A DNA stretch of 52,331 nt from Pelethousia sp034928145 (GCA_034928145.1 JAYFPE010000028.1:1-52331); one strand, 5' to 3'; shown: positions 39,387 through 47,751, counted from the stretch's first letter. Program-made: numbers and translations. Notes: generated by a model not told the origin, from the letters alone.

Positions 39387-41236
39387 AACACCTCGGCCCC
39401 CTTTTCCAGCAAAACTTTTCGTAAGGAGACGGCGTCCAGGCCGCACATCTCATATTGCCGCGTAACCTTGGCGTGGGGCACGGGCATATCGCCCACGCCC
39501 AAGCGGATTACCTGTGCGCCGCTGCCCGTAAGCGCCTCGCAGACCCTGCTGCCTAAGCCCCCCTCTTTGACGCCATCCTCGATGGTAACGACACAGCGGC
39601 ACTTTGCGCGCAGCGTATCCAGCATCGTTTCATCAAGCGGGCGGATGCAGCGGGCGTTCATCAGGCCCACATCCAGGCCCTCTACCGCTTCCAACGCGGT
39701 TTGCACCATGCGGCCCACGGCCACCACCGTAATAGGCCGGACGGGCCGCAAAACAGCCCATTTGCCGCGCTCTACCGGCACTTGCGGCAGCGCGTCCATC
39801 AATGCGCCCCGGGGGTAGCGCACAGCCGCGGGCCGCCCGGAAGCGATGGCCAGCTTAAGGGTATCCGCCAGTTCCGCCATGGTAGCCGGAGCATAGATAT
39901 CCAGGCCGGGGATGCTTTGCAGGTAAGCCAGGTCGTAAACCCCCTGGTGGGTTTCCCCATCCTCGCCAATGAGGCCCGCCCTGTCAACCGCAAAAACCAC
40001 GGGCAGCCCCTGTAGGGCCACATCGTGCAGCACCTGGTCATAGGCGCGCTGCAAAAAGGTGGAATATACGGCCACCACCGGACGCATGCCGCCTGCGGCC
40101 AGGCCTGCGGCCAGGGTTACGGCGTGCTGCTCGGCAATGCCCACATCGAAAAAGCGCGCCGGGTATTGGAGCGAAAAATCCCGCAGCCCGGTGCCCTCTG
40201 TCATAGCGGCCGTGATGGCCGCGATCTTAGGATCGCTCTCTGCCAGGTCACACAAAACCATGCCCAGCACATCGGAATTTGTGCACGCGCAGCCGCCCTC
40301 TGCGTAGCCCGTGCTGGGATCGAACGCGCCCACGCCGTGGAATTTATCCGGGCTGGATTCGGCAAAGCCATAACCTTTGCCCTTTTGCGTTACGGCATGG
40401 ATCAGCACGGGGCCGTCTAACTGTTTGGCGCTTTCCAGCACATGGATCAAGGCGCTTAAATCGTGCCCGTCGATTGGCCCGAGGTAGGTAAAGCCCAGCT
40501 CTTCGAACCATACGTTGGGCAGCAGGAAGTATTTGACGCGCGCCTTAAGGCGGGAGATGCGGCTGTATATCCGGCGGCCGATGCGAGGGATGCGCTCCAC
40601 CAGATGCACGGCGCCGCGCTTGATGTCGTTGTAGCGCTTGCTGGCGCGGATATCGCTTAAATGCCTTGTCATGGCCCCTACATTGCGGGCGATGGACATG
40701 CCGTTATCATTGAGCAGTACGATCAGGGGCAGGCCGCTCTGGCCCGCGTCGTTGATGGCCTCAAATGCCATGCCGCCGGTCAGCGCACCGTCACCGATCA
40801 GGGCCACGGCGTGGTGCGTTGTATCCCCCTTTAGGCGCATGGCCCTTAAAAGGCCCAGCGCGGCGGAGATCGAGGTGCTGGAGTGGCCGGTATCGAAGGC
40901 GTCGTGGGCGCTTTCCGCCCGCTTGGGGAAGCCGGACGCGCCGCCTTCCTGCCGCAGGGCGCAGAGCGCCTCTTTTCTGCCCGTGAGCAGCTTGTGCGCA
41001 TAGCATTGATGGCCTACATCGAATACCAGCTTATCCGCCGGGGAGTCGAACACCCTATGCAGGGCCATGGTCAGCTCCACAGCCCCTAAGTTGGAAGCCA
41101 GGTGTCCGCCGGTTTTGGATACCGTATCCACCAGATAAAGGCGTATCTCCTGCGCCAGTTCTTCCAGCTGTTCGCAGGGGATACGCTTATAATCCTTTAC
41201 GCTATGTATGATGTCAAGCAGCGGTGTTTCCAGCAT
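39383..41236 (-). CDS. dxs: 1-deoxy-D-xylulose-5-phosphate synthase
   Basis: The first enzyme of the MEP isoprenoid pathway, joining pyruvate and glyceraldehyde 3-phosphate with thiamine diphosphate. The 617 residues include the conserved HQCYAHKLLTGR, the ThDP/Mg2+ motif GDGALTGGMAFEAIND (about 147-162), and in the second domain FFDVGIAEQHAVTLAAGLA with the catalytic glutamate. A transketolase C-terminal domain completes it. It follows ispA by 17 bases; with ispH elsewhere in the window it shows MEP-pathway isoprenoid synthesis. Confidence 0.97.
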   Translation of the reverse strand: MLETPLLDIIHSVKDYKRIPCEQLEELAQEIRLYLVDTVSKTGGHLASNLGAVELTMALHRVFDSPADKLVFDVGHQCYAHKLLTGRKEALCALRQEGGASGFPKRAESAHDAFDTGHSSTSISAALGLLRAMRLKGDTTHHAVALIGDGALTGGMAFEAINDAGQSGLPLIVLLNDNGMSIARNVGAMTRHLSDIRASKRYNDIKRGAVHLVERIPRIGRRIYSRISRLKARVKYFLLPNVWFEELGFTYLGPIDGHDLSALIHVLESAKQLDGPVLIHAVTQKGKGYGFAESSPDKFHGVGAFDPSTGYAEGGCACTNSDVLGMVLCDLAESDPKIAAITAAMTEGTGLRDFSLQYPARFFDVGIAEQHAVTLAAGLAAGGMRPVVAVYSTFLQRAYDQVLHDVALQGLPVVFAVDRAGLIGEDGETHQGVYDLAYLQSIPGLDIYAPATMAELADTLKLAIASGRPAAVRYPRGALMDALPQVPVERGKWAVLRPVRPITVVAVGRMVQTALEAVEGLDVGLMNARCIRPLDETMLDTLRAKCRCVVTIEDGVKEGGLGSRVCEALTGSGAQVIRLGVGDMPVPHAKVTRQYEMCGLDAVSLRKVLLEKGAEVL

Positions 41237-41253
41237 GAATTCTTTTTCCTTTT

Positions 41254-42141
41254 TTAATGATCGCGCTCAAGGGTAGTATCCGTCAGCTCTATAAAATACC
41301 CTGCCGTCTGGCCGAATATTGCCAACGCTTCCTTAGCCTGCCTGGCAGTATCCGCCGCCATGCGCCGGGCCTCCTCCAGGCCGTAAAGGCTCACATAGGT
41401 GAGCTTGTGCGCAGCCTGATCCTTGCCCAAGGTCTTGCCCATGCCGGCAAAACTGCCCGATACATCCAACACATCGTCCGTGATCTGAAACAGCAGGCCG
41501 TAGAGGGAACCAAAGGCAGCCATGGCGCTTAGCTGCCTAGCATCCGCGTGCGCGATATGCGCCCCGGCCAGCACGGCGGCTTTGATCATGGCTCCGGTCT
41601 TGCGGGTGTGGATGTATTCGAGCCTGTCCGCATCCACTTTGGCGTCCCGCTCTGCTTCTAAGTCTACAGCCTGGCCGGCCACCATGCCGCCTACGCCCGC
41701 GCCCTCGGCCACAGCCTGTAGGGCGCAAAGATATCCCACGTCGCCCCCATGCGCGGCCAAAGCGGCCAGCATGGTTTCAAAAGCGTAGGAAAGCAGGCCG
41801 TCGCCTGCCAGGATGGCCATTCCCTGGCCAAACACCTTGTGGTTGGAGGGCTTGCCGCGTCGGTAATCGTCGTCATCCATGGCCGGGAGATCGTCGTGGA
41901 TCAGGGAATAGGTATGGATCATTTCGAGCCCGCAGGCGATGGGAAGCGCATCCGCAGCCCTGCCGCCCAGCATCTCACAGGAGGCCAGGACCAGGCATGG
42001 ACGAAGCAGCTTGCCGCCGCTGCCCAGGCTATAAGACATGGCCTCTTGCAGCCGCGCGGGGATGCGCGGATTGCATAGATAAGAATCCAGCGCCTGGGCC
42101 GCCATCTGCCGGTAGCGCTCCGCATCCGCGCTATAGCTCAT
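41254..42141 (-). CDS. ispA: Farnesyl/geranyl diphosphate synthase (polyprenyl synthetase)
   Basis: This enzyme condenses isopentenyl diphosphate onto allylic diphosphates. The 295-residue protein has the first aspartate-rich motif in LIHDDLPAMDDDDYRRGKPSNHK (about 76-98, the D-D-x4-D bacterial form) and the second, FQITDDVLDVSG. GGKLLRP near residue 37 is the usual substrate loop. The start overlaps the xseB stop by four bases, the classic xseA-xseB-ispA-dxs arrangement. Confidence 0.96.
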   Translation of the reverse strand: MSYSADAERYRQMAAQALDSYLCNPRIPARLQEAMSYSLGSGGKLLRPCLVLASCEMLGGRAADALPIACGLEMIHTYSLIHDDLPAMDDDDYRRGKPSNHKVFGQGMAILAGDGLLSYAFETMLAALAAHGGDVGYLCALQAVAEGAGVGGMVAGQAVDLEAERDAKVDADRLEYIHTRKTGAMIKAAVLAGAHIAHADARQLSAMAAFGSLYGLLFQITDDVLDVSGSFAGMGKTLGKDQAAHKLTYVSLYGLEEARRMAADTARQAKEALAIFGQTAGYFIELTDTTLERDH

Positions 42142-42368
42142 AGCGCTTCCTCGGCTTGATCCAGTTGATCCAGCTCGTCCACCCGCATCAGCCGCGCTTC
42201 GTAGGCATCCAGCAGCTTTTTGCAGTAGGCGGAAAGCTCCGCACCCTGTTCATACAACTTAACCACCTCATCGAGCGGCAGGCTGCCGCCTCCCAGTTTT
42301 TCTACGATAGCCTCCAACTCGGCCTTTGCCTGCTCGAAGGAAAGCTCCCTTTTCTTTGCCGCCGCCAT
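42138..42368 (-). CDS. xseB: Exodeoxyribonuclease VII small subunit
   Basis: A 76-residue helical subunit that holds the large subunit in the active complex. The family core is SFEQAKAELEAIVEKLGGGSLPLDEVVKLYEQG, in the expected place. It lies one base after the xseA stop and overlaps ispA by four bases, implying coupled translation and fixed stoichiometry. Confidence 0.95.
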   Translation of the reverse strand: MAAAKKRELSFEQAKAELEAIVEKLGGGSLPLDEVVKLYEQGAELSAYCKKLLDAYEARLMRVDELDQLDQAEEAL

Positions 42369-42369
42369 C

Positions 42370-43587
42370 TTAGCCCTCCGCCTTTACTTTGTCGATCGTA
42401 ATTTGGGCGCTGCCGCCCCGCATGATAAGCTCCGCCTCCGTTTGCGGGGCCAACTCTCGGATGCTGCCCGCGTAACCGCCCGGCAGCTTGACCATGGCAT
42501 AGCCGCGATTTAGCACACGCTCCGGGCTCATTTCCTCCAGCCTGGCGCCCGCCTGCTCCAAGGCCCCATAAGCGCCCAAAAGCTCCATCCGCAGGCTGTT
42601 TTGCATGGAGAGCCGCGCGCCGTGTATCGCATGGCGCAAAAGCGCAATGCGGTGCTTAGGCAGCGTAAAAGCCGCTGCGCGTTGAAAGCCCTCGACCTCT
42701 TGCTGCAGGGCAGCGAGCCGCCTATGGCAGAGGCCACGCAGGGCCGCCCCGGCCCCCTCGATTTCATCGACAAGCCGTTCGTATTCCGGTACGCACAGCT
42801 CCGCAGCCGCGCTGGGGGTAGGCGCGCGTAAATCCGCCGTAAAATCCGCAATGGTAAAATCCGTTTCATGCCCCACGGCGCTGACGACGGGGATCGTGCA
42901 ATCGTAAATGGCACGGGCCACAACCGCCTCGTTAAAGGCCCACAGATCTTCCAAACTGCCGCCGCCCCGGCCTACGATCAGCACATCGGCCAGTCCCAGC
43001 CTGTCCATCTCGCGAATAGCCAGGGCGATCTCTTCCGCGGCGCCCTCACCCTGCACCCGCACGGGGTAAAGCAGCATGTTCATCCTGGGGAACCTGCGGC
43101 GGACGATGTGCGCGATATCCTGGATCACGGCCCCCGTGGGCGAGGTAACGATGCCCACGCATTTTGGCAAGAGCGGCAGGGTCTTTTTATGCGCCTGCTC
43201 AAAAAGGCCCTGGGCCGCCAGCGCCTCCTTAAGCTCCAAAAAGCGGCGGTACAGCTCCCCTTCCCCTTCCTGCTCCAGGGCGGTCACGTAGAGCTGATAT
43301 TGCCCATCCTTGGCAGATAGGGAAACGCTGCCCCGGGCTACCACGCTCTGGCCATCCCTGGGCAGGTTGGATAGCGAGAGGGCGTTTTGGCGGAACATTA
43401 CGCACCGCACCAACGCCCCTTCATCTTTAATGGAAAAATAAAGATGGCCCGAGCTATGCCTTTTAAAGCCGCTCACCTCGCCCCGCACCCGCAGGCCCTG
43501 TAAAAGCAGATCCCGCTTGAGAAGGCCCGCCACGTATTCGTTGAGCTGGGTCACGCTCAGGGTATAGCCGTTATCGCGCTCCATCAT
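42370..43587 (-). CDS. xseA: Exodeoxyribonuclease VII large subunit
   Basis: The catalytic subunit that degrades single-stranded DNA. The 405-residue protein has an OB fold (about 8-105) and the catalytic domain with VGIVTSPTGAVIQDI and ADVLIVGRGGGSLEDLWAFNEA. A long helical region binds XseB. No SD lies right next to the ATG pair at 43584-43587; a GGAGG is 30 bases away, with a perfect hairpin (43594-43612) between them. Initiation may rely on that fold or on a 17-codon upstream ORF. Confidence 0.95.
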   Translation of the reverse strand: MMERDNGYTLSVTQLNEYVAGLLKRDLLLQGLRVRGEVSGFKRHSSGHLYFSIKDEGALVRCVMFRQNALSLSNLPRDGQSVVARGSVSLSAKDGQYQLYVTALEQEGEGELYRRFLELKEALAAQGLFEQAHKKTLPLLPKCVGIVTSPTGAVIQDIAHIVRRRFPRMNMLLYPVRVQGEGAAEEIALAIREMDRLGLADVLIVGRGGGSLEDLWAFNEAVVARAIYDCTIPVVSAVGHETDFTIADFTADLRAPTPSAAAELCVPEYERLVDEIEGAGAALRGLCHRRLAALQQEVEGFQRAAAFTLPKHRIALLRHAIHGARLSMQNSLRMELLGAYGALEQAGARLEEMSPERVLNRGYAMVKLPGGYAGSIRELAPQTEAELIMRGGSAQITIDKVKAEG

Positions 43588-43593
43588 CCATGC

Positions 43594-43612
43594 GAGCGCA
43601 CAGGCTGCGCTC
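43594..43612 (-). promoter_or_regulatory. Hairpin between distant SD and start of xseA
   Basis: GAGCGCA (43594-43600) and TGCGCTC (43606-43612) form a perfect 7-bp stem with a five-base loop. On the mRNA, GGAGG (from 43617-43621) lies before it and the ATG just after it, so folding would bring the two together. Confidence 0.5.
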
Positions 43613-43629
43613 CGCCACCTCCATCGATT

Positions 43630-44580
43630 CTATTTCCGATTCAGTTCGGTTCCACCCTTGTCCATCGCCAGCAGGGCGGCGCCCACGGCATTGTCGCTGC
43701 TAAGCTCGGGTAAGCCAAAAAATAGCCGCATGTTTTTATCCACCAGACGCTCCAAAAGCATGTGCCGAAGCAGGCCGCTCGAAGCGACGCCCCCGGCCAG
43801 CAATACCCGGCTAAGGCCGGTCTCGGTCGCGGCGCGCAGGATCATCTTGGCAAAGGTATGGGCCATGCTCTCATAAGCCGCCAGGGCCAGTTCACTCTCC
43901 TGCACCCGGCCGATAAGCGCGCGGGCCGCGGTTTCGACCCCGGAGAAGGAGCAATGGAGGCCATTCACGCTGGCCGGGAGCTTGATGTTGGTTTCTCTCG
44001 CCCGCCCAGCCAGTTCTTCGAGACGCTTGCCACAGGGAAAGGGCAAGCCCATTGCCACACCCAGCCTATCTACGAACTGGCCGGCGTGCAGATCCTTCGT
44101 GCCGCCTATAAGGCGGATGGAAAGGCCCTCGCCGATAATGAAGATTTCGGTGGTGCCGCCGGATATATGCATGCCCAGCATGGGTAGCTCTTCCAATAAA
44201 AATTCATTGCCGTAAAGCGCGGCCCTAAGGTGACCCTGCTGATGCGAGATATGTATAGGCGTGAGGCCCAGGCCAGCGCAAAGTGCGCTAGCCGCCATGC
44301 GCCCAGCCAAAAACACAGGCATATAGGAATCCGGCTCGGGCCTGGGGCGGCTGCTCACGGCCACGCCACAGATATCCGGCAGGTTTAAATTCACGAGGGC
44401 TGCGGGCAGCAGGGCATCCAAATTGCGGGTGTGCTGGAAGAGCCCCTCGCTCTGGCGTAGGCCGCGCTCCCCCAATTTTACAGAGAGCATCGTCCGTTTA
44501 TCATAGACGATGCCCTTTTCATCCACGCAGGCCACGGATGTGGTATAGCAGCTCGTATCGATCCCCAGATAAAGGCCCAT
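43630..44580 (-). CDS. TsaD/Kae1-like ATPase-fold protein (O-sialoglycoprotein endopeptidase family)
   Basis: A 316-residue ASKHA-fold protein. The start MGLYLGIDTSCYTTSVACVDEKG is the phosphate-binding loop. HQQGHL keeps the H-x3-H metal pair of TsaD, and RVLLAGGVASSGLL is the usual late glycine block. The family includes the enzyme making threonylcarbamoyl-adenosine in tRNA. This shorter version between nusB and xseA is common in Clostridia and is probably a paralogue of the true TsaD, whose gene is not in the window. Function is therefore unproven. The start overlaps the nusB stop by one base (TAATG). Confidence 0.82.
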   Translation of the reverse strand: MGLYLGIDTSCYTTSVACVDEKGIVYDKRTMLSVKLGERGLRQSEGLFQHTRNLDALLPAALVNLNLPDICGVAVSSRPRPEPDSYMPVFLAGRMAASALCAGLGLTPIHISHQQGHLRAALYGNEFLLEELPMLGMHISGGTTEIFIIGEGLSIRLIGGTKDLHAGQFVDRLGVAMGLPFPCGKRLEELAGRARETNIKLPASVNGLHCSFSGVETAARALIGRVQESELALAAYESMAHTFAKMILRAATETGLSRVLLAGGVASSGLLRHMLLERLVDKNMRLFFGLPELSSDNAVGAALLAMDKGGTELNRK

Positions 44581-44999
44581 TAGGATGGCTCCCCGCCTTC
44601 CAGTTTTTTTGCCAGCGTGCCCAGCATGCCGTTGATATAGGCGGAGGAATGATCCCCGCCAAAAGCCTTGGCCAATTCCACGGCCTCGTTAATGGATACG
44701 CTATAGGGGATATCGTCCCGATATAGCATTTCATAAATGGCCACGCGCAGGATGGAAAGATCTACCCTGGGCATGCGGCCGATGCGCCAGCCGATGGCTA
44801 TCTCGTCGATCGCGGCATCGATCTCTTCCTGGTGCGCTTCGATGCCTTGGAGAACCTCTTTTGAAAAGGCTGCGTCCTCCGCTGTAGGCGCTTCGCTGAT
44901 GCCGGATTTATCCAGCACCGATTCATAGGTATCCTCGCCGCCCAAAAGGCTGGCAAAGGCAAGTTTCATGGCCACCTCGCGGGCCGTTTTTCTGCTCAT
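44580..44999 (-). CDS. nusB: Transcription antitermination factor NusB
   Basis: An RNA-binding helical protein that, with NusE/S10, promotes rRNA antitermination. The 139-residue protein starts MSRKTAREVAMKLAFASLLG and has the conserved IDLSILRVAIYEMLYRDDIPYSVSINEAVELAKAFGGDHSSAYINGMLG block (key residues R-x-A-x-Y-E, N-E-A, F-x-N/Y-x-x-L). The order asp23-amaP-DUF2273-nusB-xseA is common in Bacillota. It lies 14 bases downstream of the DUF2273 gene. Confidence 0.95.
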   Translation of the reverse strand: MSRKTAREVAMKLAFASLLGGEDTYESVLDKSGISEAPTAEDAAFSKEVLQGIEAHQEEIDAAIDEIAIGWRIGRMPRVDLSILRVAIYEMLYRDDIPYSVSINEAVELAKAFGGDHSSAYINGMLGTLAKKLEGGEPS

Positions 45000-45013
45000 G
45001 CTTCCAGCTCCCC

Positions 45014-45226
45014 TTATTTCCTGCCGAACAGCCGGTCGAAGAAATCGCTAAGCTGCCCGCCTTCATCCAACTGCGTGCCGATTAGATAGCCCACAAAGAC
45101 CACGGCGCTAAGCAGCAAGGTACGCCAGAAGTTGATGGTAAAAACGAGGATGCAAAAGAGCATCCCGCCGAGAACGCCCAGAATGCGCCACTTATATTGC
45201 TTGCAAAAGGCTACGAATTCTTCCAT
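45014..45226 (-). CDS. DUF2273 small membrane protein
   Basis: A 70-residue protein with two closely spaced transmembrane helices (about 13-30 and 32-48) and a polar tail (TQLDEGGQLSDFFDRLFGRK). This size and pattern, next to amaP and asp23, fit DUF2273, a partner of the Asp23 envelope-stress proteins. The function is not established. It lies 22 bases after amaP and 14 before nusB. Confidence 0.8.
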   Translation of the reverse strand: MEEFVAFCKQYKWRILGVLGGMLFCILVFTINFWRTLLLSAVVFVGYLIGTQLDEGGQLSDFFDRLFGRK

Positions 45227-45248
45227 AATTTGCCCTTCCGGCCTTTCT

Positions 45249-45824
45249 TTACTTTTGAAGCGCCTGCTGGCTGGGTGCGCTGATGACCATTATGCTTATA
45301 TCATTCACTACGATGCCTGTCAACCCCTCGATATATTCCTTGAGGGATTTTTGCAGCTCGGCCGTAACCTCAGGCACGTTCGCATCGCTTAGGAGCACCA
45401 GCTTAAGGCTGATGGCCACGCCCCCATCCCGGGTGCTCACCACGCTAGTGGCCTCGCGCACCTTGTTGTTGGCGCGGCAATGGCGCTGCACCATGGCGTC
45501 GATCGCGGCCAGAGAGATCTGCACGGTGCCGTAATCGCCGGTGGCGATGGTGGCGGCTGTGGCCACAGGCTCCTTTTGAGCCTTGAACCGCTTGTTGAAG
45601 CCGATGATCAGCCGAAGGGACACCAGGAAAACCAGCAACCCCTTACAGCCGATCAGCAGGCGGAAGTTCAGGCTGCCGACCTGTGCCGCGTAAGCATCTA
45701 CCATAAGGCGGGCTGCCTCCAATGAAAAGAAGCCCGCGGCCACCAGCAGCAGGGCAAGGCCGGCCGCTATGCCTATAAGGGCGCATATATCCAGCAGGAA
45801 CCTATCAAAATAGCTTGGTTTCAT
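45249..45824 (-). CDS. amaP: Alkaline shock membrane anchor protein AmaP
   Basis: A 191-residue membrane protein with two helices (about 9-34 and 57-73) and a C-terminal Asp23-like domain (about 85-175). In Staphylococcus AmaP tethers Asp23 to the membrane. The ATG at 45824 is preferred over a GTG 36 bases upstream because the protein then starts just before the first helix; the SD (AGG-AGGA-like, about 13 bases away) is weak for both. It lies 87 bases after asp23. Confidence 0.85.
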   Translation of the reverse strand: MKPSYFDRFLLDICALIGIAAGLALLLVAAGFFSLEAARLMVDAYAAQVGSLNFRLLIGCKGLLVFLVSLRLIIGFNKRFKAQKEPVATAATIATGDYGTVQISLAAIDAMVQRHCRANNKVREATSVVSTRDGGVAISLKLVLLSDANVPEVTAELQKSLKEYIEGLTGIVVNDISIMVISAPSQQALQK

Positions 45825-45911
45825 AGGAGGGTCAATCCTACCTTTCTTTTGAATAAACACGGCAAAGGGCGACCAGGCAAAACCCGATCGCCTCAGCGGC
45901 GCACGCTTATG

Positions 45912-46340
45912 CTATGCCTCGGGCTGCTCCTCTTCCGCCACGGCATCCGCCGCCTTGGATTCGCCCTTATCGAAGCTGATGGACTGTACGGCCACATTCA
46001 CGGCGGCCACGCTCAGCCCGGTCATGGTTTCGATGGTGGTTTTGACCTTTCGCTGGATGTGCTGGCAGACCTCGTGGATTTTGAAGCCATATTTGACGAC
46101 CACAGCCACGTCGATGGTGGCCGTTTCTTCGGCTATCTCGACCTTAACGCCCTTGGTGAGATTTTTCTTGCCGCCCAGCATGCCGGTTATGCCCTCTACC
46201 ATGGAGCCGCTCAAGCTCGCCACGCCCTCTACCTCGCCTGCGGCCAGATTGGCGATGGTAGCGATCACATCCGGCGCAAAAACGATCTTGCCGCCTTCGA
46301 TGGCCTTTACATCTGCGCTTATGGATTTATCAGGTGCCAT
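45912..46340 (-). CDS. Asp23/Gls24-family envelope stress protein
   Basis: A 142-residue protein with the family core KIVFAPDVIATIANLAAGEVEGVASLSG and VEIAEETATIDVAVVVKYGFKIHEVCQHIQRKVKTTIETMTGLSVAAVNV (key residues V-x-V-x-Y-G, V-Q-x-x-V-K). It forms a membrane-associated layer with AmaP. The ATG at 46340 has AGGAGG about nine bases upstream. It is the first gene after a strong promoter and heads the long gene run to recN. Confidence 0.94.
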   Translation of the reverse strand: MAPDKSISADVKAIEGGKIVFAPDVIATIANLAAGEVEGVASLSGSMVEGITGMLGGKKNLTKGVKVEIAEETATIDVAVVVKYGFKIHEVCQHIQRKVKTTIETMTGLSVAAVNVAVQSISFDKGESKAADAVAEEEQPEA

Positions 46341-46379
46341 GATACATGCCTCCTTGCGTTTGCTTTGTATGATAGGCAT

Positions 46380-46407
46380 ATTATATCAGATTTTTCCACA
46401 CCTGCAA
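46380..46407 (-). promoter_or_regulatory. Sigma-A promoter of the asp23-nusB-xseA-dxs gene run
   Basis: On the minus strand TTGCAG (46402-46407), 16 bases, then TATAAT (46380-46385). The asp23 start is 40 bases downstream. It is the only clear promoter I see before the 90-base gap at nadK. Confidence 0.72.
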
Positions 46408-46453
46408 ACCAAATTGCCCTTGTTGGGATTTTATTTTCACTTTGGCCATCTTT

Positions 46454-46978
46454 TCATCCATTTTCATTGATGATCTTAATATTATCCGCGCTCTCCCCTG
46501 TTTCCCGCTGAACGATATCCAAGATCTGCGCCACTTTTTCGCTCGTGAGCTCCTCGCTATCCACCACCACGTTCACCGAGCCCTTGTGGAAGGTAACCGC
46601 AGCATCCGCAAAGCCCTTGGCCTTAAGCAGGCTTTCGATGGTGAATTCCGCCTCCATGTTCTCTATCAACGCAAGCTTTTGGGCCTGTGCGTCCGCCAAT
46701 GTCTCGGCGTCGCTGTAGGATACGGCGATAACCTCATCCAGGTAGCCAATCTCAGACGTCCGCACGGCGTTGCGCTCCTCCCGGAAGGATTCGAAATAAT
46801 CCGTGCCCACATCCCCGGCCGATTCCAGCGCGACCTCCGGCTCCTTCCCTTCCAGGGCGGCTTGCTCCACCTCCCCTTCCTTGGCGCCGCTGTTGAGGCG
46901 CACGTTCACATATACGGCCCCGGCGAGCAGGATGCCCACCACCAGCAGCACCGCGTACTTTTTGATAAACGCCAGCAT
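46454..46978 (-). CDS. spoIIIAH: Stage III sporulation protein AH
   Basis: The mother-cell ring protein that docks with forespore SpoIIQ to form the feeding channel. The 174-residue protein has one N-terminal transmembrane helix (about 8-27) and a C-terminal YscJ/FliF-like ring-building domain (about 95-170, with TFHKGSVNVVVDSEELTSEKVAQILDIVQRETG). It is the last gene of the operon, 12 bases after spoIIIAG. Its length is slightly short of the Bacillus protein (218) but domain-complete. Confidence 0.93.
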   Translation of the reverse strand: MLAFIKKYAVLLVVGILLAGAVYVNVRLNSGAKEGEVEQAALEGKEPEVALESAGDVGTDYFESFREERNAVRTSEIGYLDEVIAVSYSDAETLADAQAQKLALIENMEAEFTIESLLKAKGFADAAVTFHKGSVNVVVDSEELTSEKVAQILDIVQRETGESADNIKIINENG

Positions 46979-46990
46979 ATTTATTCCCCC

Positions 46991-47572
46991 TTATTCATAT
47001 TCAGCCAAGCTCATCTCAAACACTTCGATCTGGTCGAGCTCCACGCCCAGCACCGTTTGTACGGCGCTTTGCAGCTTCAGCTTCACACCGATATCCGCGG
47101 CCCCCTCCGCAATGACGATCACCCCCCGCACAGCCGGCGCTTTTTCCGTGAGAACCAGGGCCTCGTCCTGCACGGTTGCGGGCCGTGAGGATTCCGTGCG
47201 GTTTTCGTTAACGGTAGTGCCGCCCTCAGCCGCGCTTTCGGAGGTGCTGCTCTGCACATCCGTGCTCATGGCGGGCACGATCTGCGCGCCCGTGTCGTAG
47301 GTGATCATCACCCGCACCTTACCGGCGCCCCGGATGGCGGAAAGCGTTTCGGCTAGCCTCTCCTCCACAACCGTTTCCGCCGGTGCCGCAGCCTGCGCAG
47401 TTGCGGCCGCCCCGTCGCTCGCCGCTTCTTTCTTGCCGTCACAGGAGGCCGTATAGAGCAAGATGCCCAGCACGGCCAACAGCGCGTAGACAAACAGCTC
47501 GATGCGTTTATCCTTTTTCATCAGCTCCGCCAGCCGCTTGAGCGGCTCCGCGATCGCCTTCAGATCGATCAT
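46991..47572 (-). CDS. spoIIIAG: Stage III sporulation protein AG
   Basis: The large ring component of the SpoIIIA channel. The 193-residue protein starts at the ATG at 47572 (AGGAGG about seven bases upstream) and has a transmembrane helix (about 27-44). A ring-building motif follows: ETLSAIRGAGKVRVMITYDTG, an insert, then GVIVIAEGAADIGVKLKLQSAVQTVLGVELDQIEVFEM. Start and stop overlap or abut its neighbours, with four bases shared with spoIIIAF. Confidence 0.93.
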   Translation of the reverse strand: MIDLKAIAEPLKRLAELMKKDKRIELFVYALLAVLGILLYTASCDGKKEAASDGAAATAQAAAPAETVVEERLAETLSAIRGAGKVRVMITYDTGAQIVPAMSTDVQSSTSESAAEGGTTVNENRTESSRPATVQDEALVLTEKAPAVRGVIVIAEGAADIGVKLKLQSAVQTVLGVELDQIEVFEMSLAEYE

Positions 47573-47751
47573 AGGGCCTCCTGCCAGGCGGAAAGCACGG
47601 CCTCCGCCATCATCCAGAACATAATCAGATCCACAGCCCGCCCGGCGCTGCGCTTCAGGTTGCCGGCCGGGAGCAAAAAGGCCAGCACGCACCGCAGCAC
47701 CGCAACCACGCTCAGCTTAAGTACCAGCCCATAAAGCGCCTCCATTCTCAC
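47569..47751 (-). CDS. spoIIIAF: Stage III sporulation protein AF, minimal two-helix form
   Basis: Only 60 residues: two predicted transmembrane helices (about 6-27 and 38-56) with the N-terminal SpoIIIAF pattern (LAFLLPAGNLKRSAGRAVDLIMFWMMAEAVL). SpoIIIAF is usually about 200 residues with a soluble ring-like domain after the helices, which is absent here. The gene overlaps spoIIIAE (GTGA) and spoIIIAG by four bases each, so there is no room for a lost extension. The frame is intact and the position exact. The start is GTG at 47751 or ATG two codons later. Confidence 0.8.
   Translation of the reverse strand: MRMEALYGLVLKLSVVAVLRCVLAFLLPAGNLKRSAGRAVDLIMFWMMAEAVLSAWQEAL

Noticed and set aside
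45841..45895. Attenuator in the asp23-amaP gap
   Set aside because: AGGCGA can pair with TCGCCC, but the stem is short and interrupted and no T run follows.
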